From contig NZ_CP050975.2 of NCBI RefSeq assembly GCF_012273515.2, positions 2,790,001-2,854,000 on the forward strand: a stretch of 64,000 nt of DNA, in the 5' to 3' direction. Below the pieces are notes generated by a model. That model had not been told where the DNA came from. It saw nothing but the letters and a program-made list of their open reading frames with translations, and made no database searches. Of the stretch, positions 17,253 to 25,355 are shown one piece after another (the first letter of the stretch is position 1; the number at the start of each line of letters is the position of its first letter). The translations under genes were made by a program, and so were the position numbers. The stretch comes from Streptomyces sp. RPA4-2. Lineage in GTDB: Bacteria > Actinomycetota > Actinomycetes > Streptomycetales > Streptomycetaceae.

Positions 17253-18611
17253 TCACACCCCGCGTGCCGCCGTGACCACTCCGGCCGCCACCGCCGAGTC
17301 CAACGCCGCGTGGTCCCTCGTGTTCTGGTCCGCGTAGCGCAGGGCGAAGTCGGCGACGGCGTGTTCGAAGGTCTCGGCGCCGCCCAGGTAGGCGGCGATG
17401 GCGACCCGGTCGCCGGAGCGCGCGTGCGCGCGGGCCAGCGCGGTGCCGCACAGCCGGGCGTAGGCCACCAGCTCGTCCGGCGTCATGCCGGAGACGTTCG
17501 CGGAGCCCTTCATGTCGCGCAGTTGCCGCCAGTAGAAGGCGCGGCCCTGCGGCCCGGTCATCCAGCCGAGGAAGATGTCGCTCGCCGACTGCAGCAGCCG
17601 CTGCCCGGCGACGATCCGGTGGCCGGGATGGACGTACGGACCGCCGGGCAGATGCTCCTCCAGTACGGATCTGGTGGCTTCCTTGATCTGCAGGAACAGC
17701 GGGTCGTCGGTGTCCCGGCCGGTGAGCAGCACGATGAAGCAGCGGGTGCCCACACTGCCGACGCCGACGACCTTGCGCGCGGCGTCCGCGAAACGGTAGC
17801 GGTCCAGCAGGAGGCGGCGCTCCTCGGCGAGGGTGGAGCGGTAGTCGCTGAAGATCTTGCGCAGGGTCGCCATGTCGGAGGCGCCGGCCGGTTCGAGGAG
17901 CGGTGGGTCGCGCACGATGCGCCGCCGTCCGTCGACGGTCTCGGTGAGTTTGCCGAGGGCGTGCAGGCTGGTGCGGCGGCGGGCGCGGGTGAGGCTCGAC
18001 TCGACGCGTCGCCGCCGGCCGGCGGAGCGGACGAGCGGGAGCAGCCGGTCGGCGTCGATGCGCTCGTACCAGACTGCCAGTTCGCCCCGGTCCGCGAGCC
18101 GTCGTATGCCCTTGCGGTACTCGGCCGCGGCGGCCTCGGCCGCGCGGCGCACGCGCGTCTCGGCGTACCCGTTCTCGCGGGCGGCCACCGCGACGCTGGC
18201 CGCGAGCCGTTTGACGTCCCACTCGAAGGGGCCCGGATGGGTCTCGTCGAAGTCGTTCAGGTCGAAGTGCAGGGCGCGTTCCGGTGAGGCGAACAGGCCG
18301 AAGTTGAGGAGGTGGGCGTCACCGCACAGCTGGACCGTGAGGCCCGTGTGGGGCTGGGAGGCGAGGTCGGCGGCCATCACGGCGGCGGCTCCGCGCAGGA
18401 AGGCGAACGGCGAGGCGGTCATCCGCCCGTACCGGATCGGCAGCAGTTCCGGCAGTCGGTCCCTGCCCTGCCGTTCCAGGACGGCGACGGGGTCGGGGCG
18501 GTCGACGCCGGGGATCCAGACGGCGTGCGAGGAACGGGGGGCGCGCTTGCGGGCGGCCCTGCCGTGGGCGGCCCGTGCGGCGGGGGTGGCGGTGGCGCCG
18601 GTCGGGGCCAC
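17253..18611 (-). CDS. DUF2252 domain protein
   Basis: The 452-residue cytoplasmic protein matches DUF2252, which has a protein-kinase-like fold. Segments seen include R-M-T-A-S-P-F-A-F-L-R-G, Q-L-C-G-D-A-H-L-L-N-F-G, H-F-D-L-N-D-F-D-E-T and G-S-V-G-T-R-C. The G-D-A-H-x-x-N-F-G and F-D-x-N-D-F-D segments resemble catalytic and metal-binding loops of aminoglycoside phosphotransferase-like folds, but no substrate is known. The GTG start at 18611 lies 5 bp after the stop of the lipoprotein gene, which suggests translational coupling. It is convergent with pspAB. Confidence 0.8.
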   Translation of the reverse strand: MAPTGATATPAARAAHGRAARKRAPRSSHAVWIPGVDRPDPVAVLERQGRDRLPELLPIRYGRMTASPFAFLRGAAAVMAADLASQPHTGLTVQLCGDAHLLNFGLFASPERALHFDLNDFDETHPGPFEWDVKRLAASVAVAARENGYAETRVRRAAEAAAAEYRKGIRRLADRGELAVWYERIDADRLLPLVRSAGRRRRVESSLTRARRRTSLHALGKLTETVDGRRRIVRDPPLLEPAGASDMATLRKIFSDYRSTLAEERRLLLDRYRFADAARKVVGVGSVGTRCFIVLLTGRDTDDPLFLQIKEATRSVLEEHLPGGPYVHPGHRIVAGQRLLQSASDIFLGWMTGPQGRAFYWRQLRDMKGSANVSGMTPDELVAYARLCGTALARAHARSGDRVAIAAYLGGAETFEHAVADFALRYADQNTRDHAALDSAVAAGVVTAARGV

Positions 18612-18616
18612 GGCCG

Positions 18617-19275
18617 TCAGGTCCGCACTGCGCGAGCGACGTCGCTGCTGACGGCTCCGGAGAGGCTACGGGTGCTGCGGGCCGTGGCGTCCTTGGAGCC
18701 GTCCGCCGGAACGTCGTCCACCTTGACGACGACCGTGTCGAGGAGGTTGCCGCCCTTGTCGCGGAAGTCGACCTGGACGACGTACGTCCGGGACGTGGAG
18801 GTGGGGTTGGTGGCGGTGACCTCGACGGTGGAACGGCCGTCGGAGTCGGTGCGCATCCGGTCGCCGGCCTTCACCTCGCCCTTGGCGTTCAGGCCGCTCC
18901 TGAACTCGTCGAACCGCCGGCCCGCCTCGGCGGTGGCGGAGGCGAGGGAGTTGCCGGCCCCGGCGGTCGCGGAGGCCAGGGCGCTGCTCGCCGCCGAGGC
19001 GAGGGAGGCGGCGGCGGAGGCGGCCTGGGAGGCGGTACCGGCGGGATTGCCGTCGCCCGAACAGCCGGTGAGGGAGAGAACGCCCAGCAGCACGGCACCG
19101 GCCGACCGCAGCAGCGTCCCGCGCGCGCCGACGGCTCGCACACCGAGCCGTCGTACGACGGCACCATGTACGACGGCACCTCGTACGACGGCACCTCGCT
19201 CCCGTACCGCTTAAGCATCCCCCGTCGCAGCCGCGCCCCCCGTACCCGAAGCCCCCGTATCCCGTTCCTCGCCAT
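18617..19275 (-). pseudogene. Lipoprotein gene interrupted by a 5-bp insertion in its signal-peptide region
   Basis: A frame opening at ATG 19275 has a good GGGAGG ribosome site and encodes M-A-R-N-G-I-R-G-L-R-V-R-G. The octamer GCTTAAGC at 19209-19216 breaks it. Removing TTAAG joins it in frame to A-V-V-R-G-A-V-V-H-G-A-V-V-R-R-L-G and then GTLLRSAGAVLLGVLSLTGC, which is a lipoprotein signal with the lipobox L-T-G-C. The mature part has an Ala/Ser-rich stalk and a beta-sandwich-like domain (V-E-V-T-A-T-N-P-T-S-T-S-R-T-Y-V-V-Q-V-D-F), like FxLYD proteins. Corrected length is 217 residues. A shorter protein from GTG 19141 is possible, but that codon has no ribosome site. DUF2252 follows immediately. 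Confidence 0.7.
19149..19193. repeat. 15-bp tandem repeats in the lipoprotein leader
   Basis: Three units of the form TCGTACGACGGCACC lie at about 19149-19193; the middle one has ATG in place of TCG. On the minus strand, in the restored frame, each unit encodes the pentapeptide R/H-G-A-V-V, so the repeat lengthens the basic n-region of the signal peptide. Confidence 0.7.
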
Positions 19276-19419
19276 CGCGCCTCCCGGCGTTCCGCTGCGG
19301 ATTCCCTGCCTCGCGTTCACCACAGTCAAGGCTCTGAGCAGGGCATACGCATGCGGGAGGCGGCAATCGGGTGAGGCGCGAGAGGATGCGGGGAACGACG
19401 GCCATGAGGCGGAGGCGGC

Positions 19420-20618
19420 GTGGGCGAGCAGCGGCGGCACATCGGGGTGGCGGAGCGGCGGGCCCGGCTCGCGCTGCGGCACCGGCTCACGGGGCCACGG
19501 CGCGCGGCGGCCCCCGAGGAGGTCGCCGGGTCACTGGTCGCGCTGCACGGGACCGATCCGGCGACGGTGTACCTGGCGGTGGGCGCGCGCCTCGCGGAGG
19601 CCGGGCGGACGGTGGCCGAGCTCGACCGGGCGCTGTACGGGGACCGGACCCTGGTGCGGATGCACGGCATGCGGCACACCGTGTTCGTGTTCCCCACCGA
19701 ACTGGCCGCCGTGGTGCACGCCTCGACCGGCCTGGCGATCGCGGCGAAGGCGCGGGCCGGACTGATCAAGGACATGATCACCGGCAGTGGCGGGCGGCTG
19801 ACCGAGGAGTGGCTCGCGGAGGTCGAGGCGTCCGCGCTCGCCGCGCTGGCCCGGCGCGGGCAGGCGACCGTGAACGAACTCACGGGCGATGAACCGCGGT
19901 TGAGGGAGCAGTTCACCTACGGCGCGGGCCGGGGGTACGAGAGTGCGCACACCGTGTCCTCGCGTCTGATGCGGGTGCTCGGCGTCGAGGGGCGGGTCGT
20001 GCGGGGGCGTCCGCTCGGCTCCTGGACCTCGACGCAGTTCCGCTGGGCCGTCGCCCCGCCGTACCCCGGGCTCCCGGCCGGTGACGCCCAGCGCGAGCTG
20101 CTGCGCCGCTGGCTCACGGTGTGCGGGCCCGCATCGGAGGCGGACCTCAAGTGGTGGACGGGGTGGAAGGTGACGGATGTGCGGCGGGCGCTGGGGGCGG
20201 TCGGGGCGGAGGCCGTGTCGCTCGACGGCGGGGTGAGCGGGTACGTCATGGTAAGCGACGCCGGTCCGGTCGACGAGCCCGGCGCGCCGTGGGCCGCGCT
20301 GCTGCCCGGACTCGACCCGACGGCCATGGGATGGCAGGAGCGGGACTGGTATCTCGCGCCCTCGCTGCGGCTTAAGCGTTGTTCGACCGCAGCGGGAATG
20401 TCGGGCCGACGGTGTGGTGGGACGGGCGGGTGGTCGGGGGGTGGGCTCAGCGGGGTGACGGTGAGGTGGTGTGGCGGGTGCTGGAGCCGGAGGGAGTGGG
20501 GCGGGAGGGGATGGCGGCGATCGAGGCGGAGGCCGCGCGTCTGCGGGGCTGGTTGGGCTCGGCCCGCGTCACCCCGCGCTTCCGCACACCGCTGGAACGC
20601 GAACTGACCACTCCGTGA
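19420..20618 (+). pseudogene. Winged-helix (HTH_42 / YcaQ-like) protein interrupted by a 5-bp insertion
   Basis: The frame from GTG 19420 (GGAGG at 19411) reads as a HTH_42 superfamily protein: R-A-R-L-A-L-R-H-R-L, L-V-A-L-H-G-T-D-P-A-T-V-Y-L, R-M-H-G-M-R-H-T-V-F-V and W-T-S-T-Q-F-R-W. At 20370-20377 the octamer GCTTAAGC shifts the frame. Without TTAAG the protein continues as L-F-D-R-S-G-N-V-G-P-T-V-W-W-D-G-R and ends at 20618, 397 residues in total. Members include DNA glycosylases such as AlkX/YcaQ, but I do not see a clear catalytic QxQ or QxD, so enzymatic activity is uncertain. The 5' four-fifths is undamaged. Confidence 0.75.
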
Positions 20619-20703
20619 GGTCACCGGCCCACTTCTCGCCCCTGCCCGACCCGTCCCCGGGGGCTCCGCCCCTCAGACCCCCGTTCGGTCTTGAGGGCCT
20701 TGT

Positions 20704-20772
20704 CCTCAAACGCCGGACGGGCTGAAAATCCGCAGCCCAGGCCGGCACCATCAGCCCGTCCGGCGTTTGAGG
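20704..20772. repeat. REP-type inverted pair
   Basis: CCTCAAACGCCGGACGGGCT at 20704-20723 and its complement at 20753-20772 flank 29 bp. GC boxes (GGGGGCTCCGCCCC at about 20656 and the related sequence near 20800-20820) lie outside. The gap 20619-20908 between convergent genes is filled by this element. Confidence 0.8.
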
Positions 20773-20908
20773 ACGAGCCCTTCGGGCGAAGCGGGGGTCC
20801 AGGGGGCGCAGCCCCTTGGCTGGCTCCGGAGACGGGTCGGGTAGGTGCGGCGGGGGCGAGAGACGTCGGTGCCGGGAACAAGCGACCCGGCACCGGACAT
20901 CCCCCCGC

Positions 20909-21223
20909 TCAGCGCGCGTACCGCAGCAACGCCCGCACCATGTGACACGTGGTGTCCGACGGCGGATGCACCCCGACGATCGCGGCGGTGCTGCGTATCA
21001 CCTCGTTGCGGGCCTGATTCGGCACGTACACACCGGAGTCGAGCAGGGCGATCGCAAGACGCATCGCCTTGAGCCGACGGTTGTGCGTGACGTACCACTC
21101 GCGGGGACGCCCCGGCGGCAGCGGGCGCTTCGCCACGGGCTCGTACGGCAGGTCCATCAGGACCGCCCTCTTCGATGTGGACTGGGTGGGCAGCGGCTTC
21201 AGTGCGGCAGCGGGCACCGGCAT
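20909..21223 (-). CDS. Conserved hypothetical Streptomyces protein
   Basis: The product is a 104-residue basic protein. ATG 21223 is preceded by a perfect AGGAGG, so the gene is probably real. It contains P-L-P-P-G-R-P-R-E-W-Y-V-T-H-N-R-R-L-K-A-M-R-L-A-I-A-L-L-D-S-G-V-Y and a helical C-terminus with D-T-T-C-H-M-V-R-A-L-L-R. No signal peptide, membrane segment or known domain is seen, and I do not recognise a function. Confidence 0.65.
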   Translation of the reverse strand: MPVPAAALKPLPTQSTSKRAVLMDLPYEPVAKRPLPPGRPREWYVTHNRRLKAMRLAIALLDSGVYVPNQARNEVIRSTAAIVGVHPPSDTTCHMVRALLRYAR

Positions 21224-21435
21224 CCTCCTGTCGCGGTCGGGGCACCGCCGGCCCTCCCGGCGACCCCCTCGAACACTGCTCCCAGTCTACCGCCCGCCAC
21301 TGACATCCGGGGAGAGCGCAAGGTCCAGTAAATGCCCAGGTGGAAGCCGCAATTGACGTCCTGTCACACCAGATTCCGACGGTGCGCATGTGACGACAGG
21401 AATTCGAACAGACTCATCGATGTACCGTGTCCGGC

Positions 21436-21795
21436 ATGGAGATCTGGATCAACCCGGCCTGTTCGAAATGCCGCGGCGCCATCGACCTGCTCGACGCGGA
21501 GGGCGCGGACTACACCGTGCGCCGCTACCTGGAGGACGTACCGACGCCGGACGAGATCCGGGCCGTACTGGAGCGGCTCGGCCTCGAACCGTGGGACATC
21601 ACCCGCACCCAGGAGGCCGACGCCAAGGAGCTCGGGGTGAAGTCGTGGCCCCGGGACGACGGTTCACGGGAACGGTGGATCACGGCGCTGGCCGAACACC
21701 CGAAGCTCATCCAGCGGCCGATCATCACCGCGGACGACGGCACGGCCGTCGTGGCGCGCACCGACGACGCCGTGCGCGAGGCCCTGTCCCGCTAG
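21436..21795 (+). CDS. ArsC/Spx-family (arsenate reductase-like) thioredoxin-fold protein
   Basis: The 119-residue protein has the ArsC-family N-terminus I-W-I-N-P-A-C-S-K-C-R-G-A with a C-S-K-C redox pair, followed by R-R-Y-L-E-D-V-P-T-P-D-E-I and the conserved L-I-Q-R-P-I-I segment that carries the anion-binding Arg. Such proteins reduce arsenate with glutaredoxin or mycothiol, or act as Spx-like regulators; no ars genes are nearby, so the role is uncertain. ATG 21436 is used; GTG 21427 would add three residues. No strong ribosome site is seen for either. Confidence 0.8.
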   Translation: MEIWINPACSKCRGAIDLLDAEGADYTVRRYLEDVPTPDEIRAVLERLGLEPWDITRTQEADAKELGVKSWPRDDGSRERWITALAEHPKLIQRPIITADDGTAVVARTDDAVREALSR

Positions 21796-21974
21796 CGGCC
21801 GCCCCTCCCCGGCCACCCCGCCTCCCCCTTCCCGGCTGCCCCAACTCCCGCGTGACACAGGTCACTTCAGTGACTTGGGTGAACTGTTGAGCAGCCCCGT
21901 TCGGTATCTCGTACATAGCGGCATACGGATCGCATCCGGCCGCCCATGGCGGCGGCCGGGGACAGGAGGCGCGC

Positions 21975-22649
21975 ATGTCGCGTAGGAGAACTCTCAGTCC
22001 CAGGAAGAAGCTCGCGCTGCTGGTCAGTGCCGCGGCCGTGGCGGGAGGCGGCGCCTTCGTCATGGCGACCACCTCGAACGCGGCCCCGGTCCAGAACGCG
22101 TCGAACTCGACGGTCTGCCAGGGACTGGCCACCGCGCTGGGCAACAACCAGACGTTCATCGACGGGCAGCGGGCCAAGCCCGACGCCCAGTCGCAGGCCC
22201 GGATCGCCAACCGCGACGCGGTCATCGCGCAGATCAAGGTCCAGCAGGCGGCGTCGAACTGCCAGGTCGGGGAGTCGGCTCAGGGCCCCCAGGCCGCGCA
22301 GCCCGCGCAGCCCGCGCAGCCCGCACAGCCTGCGCCGAGCGCGCCGGGGAAGCAGCAGACCACCGCACCCGCGCAGGGGGCGGGTGGCGGCGCGGCCACC
22401 GGCCGGCAGGTCTGTGCCGGCTCGACCGTCACCCTCTCCGGCGAGGGCGGCGCACCGGCCGCCTCCAGCAACCAGTTCCCCGCCGGGACGAAGCTCAAGG
22501 TCACGAACCTGGACAACAACAAGTCCACCACCGTGCAGGTCACGTCGGTGTCCGGCAGTTGCGCGCTGCTGAACAACGCCGCGTTCGAACAGGTCCGCGA
22601 GCCGGGCAAGTTCCTGATCCGCCGGGCCCTGATCGAGAAGGTGGGGTGA
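21975..22649 (+). CDS. Secreted protein with Pro/Ala/Gln linker and barrel-like C-terminal domain
   Basis: The 224-residue precursor has a signal peptide (basic R-R-R-T-L-S-P-R-K-K then LALLVSAAAVAGGGAFVMA) ending near A-A-P. A helical N-terminal domain contains two cysteines (T-V-C-Q-G and S-N-C-Q-V), then a low-complexity (A-Q-P)n linker at about residues 105-135. The C-terminal region (Q-V-C-A-G-S-T-V-T-L through S-G-S-C-A-L-L-N-N-A-A-F-E-Q) resembles RlpA/expansin-type double-psi barrels. ATG 21975 follows GACAGGAGGCGCGC. The function is unknown. Confidence 0.75.
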   Translation: MSRRRTLSPRKKLALLVSAAAVAGGGAFVMATTSNAAPVQNASNSTVCQGLATALGNNQTFIDGQRAKPDAQSQARIANRDAVIAQIKVQQAASNCQVGESAQGPQAAQPAQPAQPAQPAPSAPGKQQTTAPAQGAGGGAATGRQVCAGSTVTLSGEGGAPAASSNQFPAGTKLKVTNLDNNKSTTVQVTSVSGSCALLNNAAFEQVREPGKFLIRRALIEKVG

Positions 22650-22659
22650 GGACCGGAGA

Positions 22660-22885
22660 CTGACGACCTGGGAACTGCGCGAGATCGAAGGTGAGTTCGG
22701 CCGACGCGGTGTGCGGCGGCGCCTGCGGCGAGACGTCCGGGAGGACGGCCGCCTGTATGCGCGGCAGCGCCGCGGCGGCCCGTGCCGCCACCCGGCACGG
22801 GTCATGGGTCCTGCTGTTCGCGGCCACGAGCAGCAGGACCGGCACCTCACCTCCAGAACACCCAGCGCACCAGAACATCCAGCGC
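22660..22885 (-). pseudogene. Relic of an alpha/beta-hydrolase C-terminus
   Basis: On the minus strand this segment reads R-W-M-F, then V-P-V-L-L-L-V-A-A-N-S-R-T-H-D with R-V-A-A-R-A and A-A-V-L-P-D-V-S. That is the spacing of the beta-strand/acid-loop and pre-histidine strand of actinobacterial alpha/beta hydrolases. The catalytic His region and everything upstream are missing or scrambled. It lies between the secreted protein gene and glnII in a 520-bp gap that otherwise contains only the GlnR box. Confidence 0.4.
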
Positions 22886-23033
22886 GCCCGCAAACCCATC
22901 GCATACGAGACGCCGCGGCCACCCCGGGCGGATCACGGCGGGCGGCGCGCCTCCCTCGCGGCCTTCGCGAACGGGCCCCTGACAGCGGTCGCGCATCGCT
23001 CTCGGCGAGTGAGGCGCGGCACAGGGACACCAG

Positions 23034-23071
23034 GTAACACGGGGTTCATGCTCGGGCAATGATCGGGAAAT
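23034..23071 (+). promoter_or_regulatory. GlnR-type box upstream of glnII
   Basis: Half-sites GTAAC (23034), TTCAT (23045), GCAAT (23056) and GAAAT (23067) are each separated by six bases, which fits the four-part GlnR site known at Streptomyces glnII. It ends 100 bp before the glnII start codon. Confidence 0.85.
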
Positions 23072-23170
23072 CGCCTGTTGACAGGCTTCCGGGCATGACG
23101 CGGCGCCACGGTGCCGCGAGCGCCGCAGCACCCGCGGCGCGCCTGGAGACCCACCCGAAGGATGTGGCCC

Positions 23171-24208
23171 GTGACCTTCAAGGCTGAGTACATCTGGATC
23201 GACGGCACCGAGCCGACGGCCAAGCTCCGTTCGAAGACGAAGATTCTGGCCGACGACGCCAAGGGTGCCGAGCTGCCGATCTGGGGCTTCGACGGGTCCT
23301 CCACGAACCAGGCCGAGGGCCACGCCTCGGACCGCGTACTCAAGCCGGTCGCCAGCTACCCCGACCCGATCCGCGGCGGGGACCACCTCCTCGTCATGTG
23401 CGAGGTCCTCGACATCGACATGACGCCGCACGAGTCCAACACCCGTGCCGCGCTGGCCGAGGTCGCGGAGAGGTTCGCCGCTCAGGAGCCGATCTTCGGC
23501 ATCGAGCAGGAGTACACCTTCTTCGACGGGGAGCGCCCGCTCGGCTTCCCCGTCGGCGGCTTCCCGGCCCCCCAGGGCGGCTACTACTGCGGTGTCGGCG
23601 CCGACGAGATCTTCGGCCGTGACATCGTCGAGGCGCACCTGGAGAACTGCCTGAAGGCGGGCCTCGGCATCTCCGGCATCAACGCCGAGGTCATGCCCGG
23701 CCAGTGGGAGTTCCAGGTCGGCCCGCTCGCCCCGCTGGAGGTCTCCGACCAGCTGTGGGTGGCCCGCTGGCTGCTCTACCGCACCGCCGAGGACTTCAAC
23801 GTCTCCGCCACCCTCGATCCCAAGCCGGTCAAGGGCGACTGGAACGGCGCGGGCGCCCACACCAACTTCTCCACCAGGGCGATGCGCGAAGGGCCCGAGG
23901 GCTATGCCGCGATCATCACCGCGTGCGAGTCGCTGGGCGAGGGCTCGAAGCCGCTCGACCACGTCAAGAACTACGGCGCCGGCATCGACGACCGCCTGAC
24001 CGGCCTGCACGAGACCGCTCCGTGGAACGAGTACTCGTACGGCGTCTCCGACCGCGGTGCCTCGGTCCGTATCCCGTGGCAGGTCGAGAAGGACGGCAAG
24101 GGGTACATCGAGGACCGCCGTCCGAACGCCAACGTCGACCCGTACGTGGTGACGCGGCTGCTCGTCGACACCTGCTGCGCCGCCCTGGACAAGGCCGGCC
24201 AGGTCTGA
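23171..24208 (+). CDS. glnII: Glutamine synthetase type II (GlnII)
   Basis: This is the eukaryote-like, heat-labile glutamine synthetase found in Streptomyces beside GSI. The 345-residue product begins [13 protein letters not shown] and shows [14 protein letters not shown], the metal-site [11 protein letters not shown], and [11 protein letters not shown]. It lacks the adenylylation loop of GSI. GTG 23171 follows GAAGG at 23158. The GlnR box upstream indicates nitrogen control. Confidence 0.95.
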   Translation: MTFKAEYIWIDGTEPTAKLRSKTKILADDAKGAELPIWGFDGSSTNQAEGHASDRVLKPVASYPDPIRGGDHLLVMCEVLDIDMTPHESNTRAALAEVAERFAAQEPIFGIEQEYTFFDGERPLGFPVGGFPAPQGGYYCGVGADEIFGRDIVEAHLENCLKAGLGISGINAEVMPGQWEFQVGPLAPLEVSDQLWVARWLLYRTAEDFNVSATLDPKPVKGDWNGAGAHTNFSTRAMREGPEGYAAIITACESLGEGSKPLDHVKNYGAGIDDRLTGLHETAPWNEYSYGVSDRGASVRIPWQVEKDGKGYIEDRRPNANVDPYVVTRLLVDTCCAALDKAGQV

Positions 24209-24223
24209 TCCACCCCCTGCCCG

Positions 24224-24260
24224 CGAAGGGGCGCCCACCATGCCGGTGGGCGCCCCTTCG
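24224..24260 (+). terminator. 16-bp hairpin terminator after glnII
   Basis: Arms 24224-24239 (CGAAGGGGCGCCCACC) and 24245-24260 are exact complements around ATGCC, 15 bp after the glnII stop. Confidence 0.8.
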
Positions 24261-24393
24261 GCGTGGCACGCCCCCGTACGGCGGCCCGGCGTGCGGAGCG
24301 CGCGAGGGGTGCGAGCCCTCGTTCGCATCAAGGGCGCGTCCGACCTTTGAACCAGGACTCCTGCCCGGCCCCGCCTTCTGCTTCAATGGAGAC

Positions 24394-24516
24394 ATGGCCA
24401 GCCACCAGAAGTGCACCGCGACAGGTCGCCACGACCTGGAGCCCTTCTGGCCTTCCCGTCAGCATCACGACTTCGACCGGGTGTGTTGCCGCGCGACGAA
24501 CGCGCCGGCCCTCTAA
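24394..24516 (+). CDS. Small Cys/His-containing protein (40 residues)
   Basis: ATG 24394 is preceded by TGGAGAC and opens a 40-codon frame with a TAA stop. The peptide contains H-Q-K-C near its start, H-D and Q-H-H-D in the middle, and V-C-C-R later, which could form a small zinc site. The spacing of Cys and His and the lack of low-complexity sequence favour a real gene over chance. No function is known. It lies between glnII and the winged-helix regulator. Confidence 0.45.
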   Translation: MASHQKCTATGRHDLEPFWPSRQHHDFDRVCCRATNAPAL

Positions 24517-24634
24517 AGCCGTACACCCCGGCCTTCGGCCAGCGCGCACGACGTACGTCCTCGACGGCCCCGACCACGAACTCGCGGTCGTCGACCCTCC
24601 CGACGAACTCCTCGCGCGAAAGAGCTGACCTCTC

Positions 24635-25222
24635 ATGGCGAACACACGTTCCTTCACCTCCGTCGCGACCTCCCCCTCCCCGGTCACGCCCACGGCCGGC
24701 GCCGGGCGTCACCGGCTCCGTGCCGTCGACCGGGACGAGGTGGTGAACGTGGCGGACTTCCTGCCGCCGGGCGCCACCTGGCTGCCCGCGCCCCCGCACA
24801 CGCTGCCGGTACTGCCCGGCCGGCCGCCGATGATCGGCTACCTGCTCCTCGTGCCGGCCGACCAGCAGCCCCTGCTGCCGGTCGCCGTCGCCCCGGACCC
24901 GGCGGGGACGCCCGCCCCCGCCGGAAGCGACCCGCTCGTGCGTATCGACTCCGTGCAGCGCACCGCCGAGGTCGACGGGCGGACGCTCGACCTCACCTAC
25001 CTGGAGTTCGAGCTGCTCGCGCATCTCGTCACGCACCCGCACCGGGTGCACACCCGGGACCAGTTGGTCACCACCGTGTGGGGCTACGGGCACGTGGGCG
25101 ACGGACGGACCGTCGACGTGCATGTCGCGCGGCTGCGCCGCAAGCTCGGGGCGCAGCACCGGCAGTCGATCCAGACGGTACGACGGGTCGGCTACAAGTA
25201 CGCGCCTCCGACCGGTCGCTGA
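24635..25222 (+). CDS. Orphan winged-helix regulator (OmpR/PhoB-type DNA-binding domain)
   Basis: The 195-residue protein has no receiver domain. Its first about 100 residues are Pro/Ala-rich with G-A-T-W-L-P-A-P-P-H and Y-L-L-L-V-P. The last about 90 residues are a PhoB-type winged helix: L-T-Y-L-E-F-E-L-L-A-H-L, V-H-T-R-D-Q-L-V, and V-H-V-A-R-L-R-R-K-L-G followed by V-R-R-V-G-Y-K-Y. It should bind DNA as a dimer; targets are unknown. It is in the same fold family as GlnR but is not GlnR. Confidence 0.85.
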   Translation: MANTRSFTSVATSPSPVTPTAGAGRHRLRAVDRDEVVNVADFLPPGATWLPAPPHTLPVLPGRPPMIGYLLLVPADQQPLLPVAVAPDPAGTPAPAGSDPLVRIDSVQRTAEVDGRTLDLTYLEFELLAHLVTHPHRVHTRDQLVTTVWGYGHVGDGRTVDVHVARLRRKLGAQHRQSIQTVRRVGYKYAPPTGR

Positions 25223-25355
25223 TCGGTCCGTCGGCCGGCCGGCCGGCCGGTCGGTCCGTCCCGCGTCCGCGTCCGCGTCCGTCACATCTTCTGGCGGATC
25301 TTCCCTCAGCAGATTCCCGTTCCGTCCGGTGGGCCGACCGTGCAGAGTCGTCACC

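Noticed and set aside
15612..18287. An 891-codon plus-strand frame across htpX, pspAB and DUF2252
   Set aside because: It runs out of frame through htpX and pspAB and antisense to DUF2252, and has no domain similarity.
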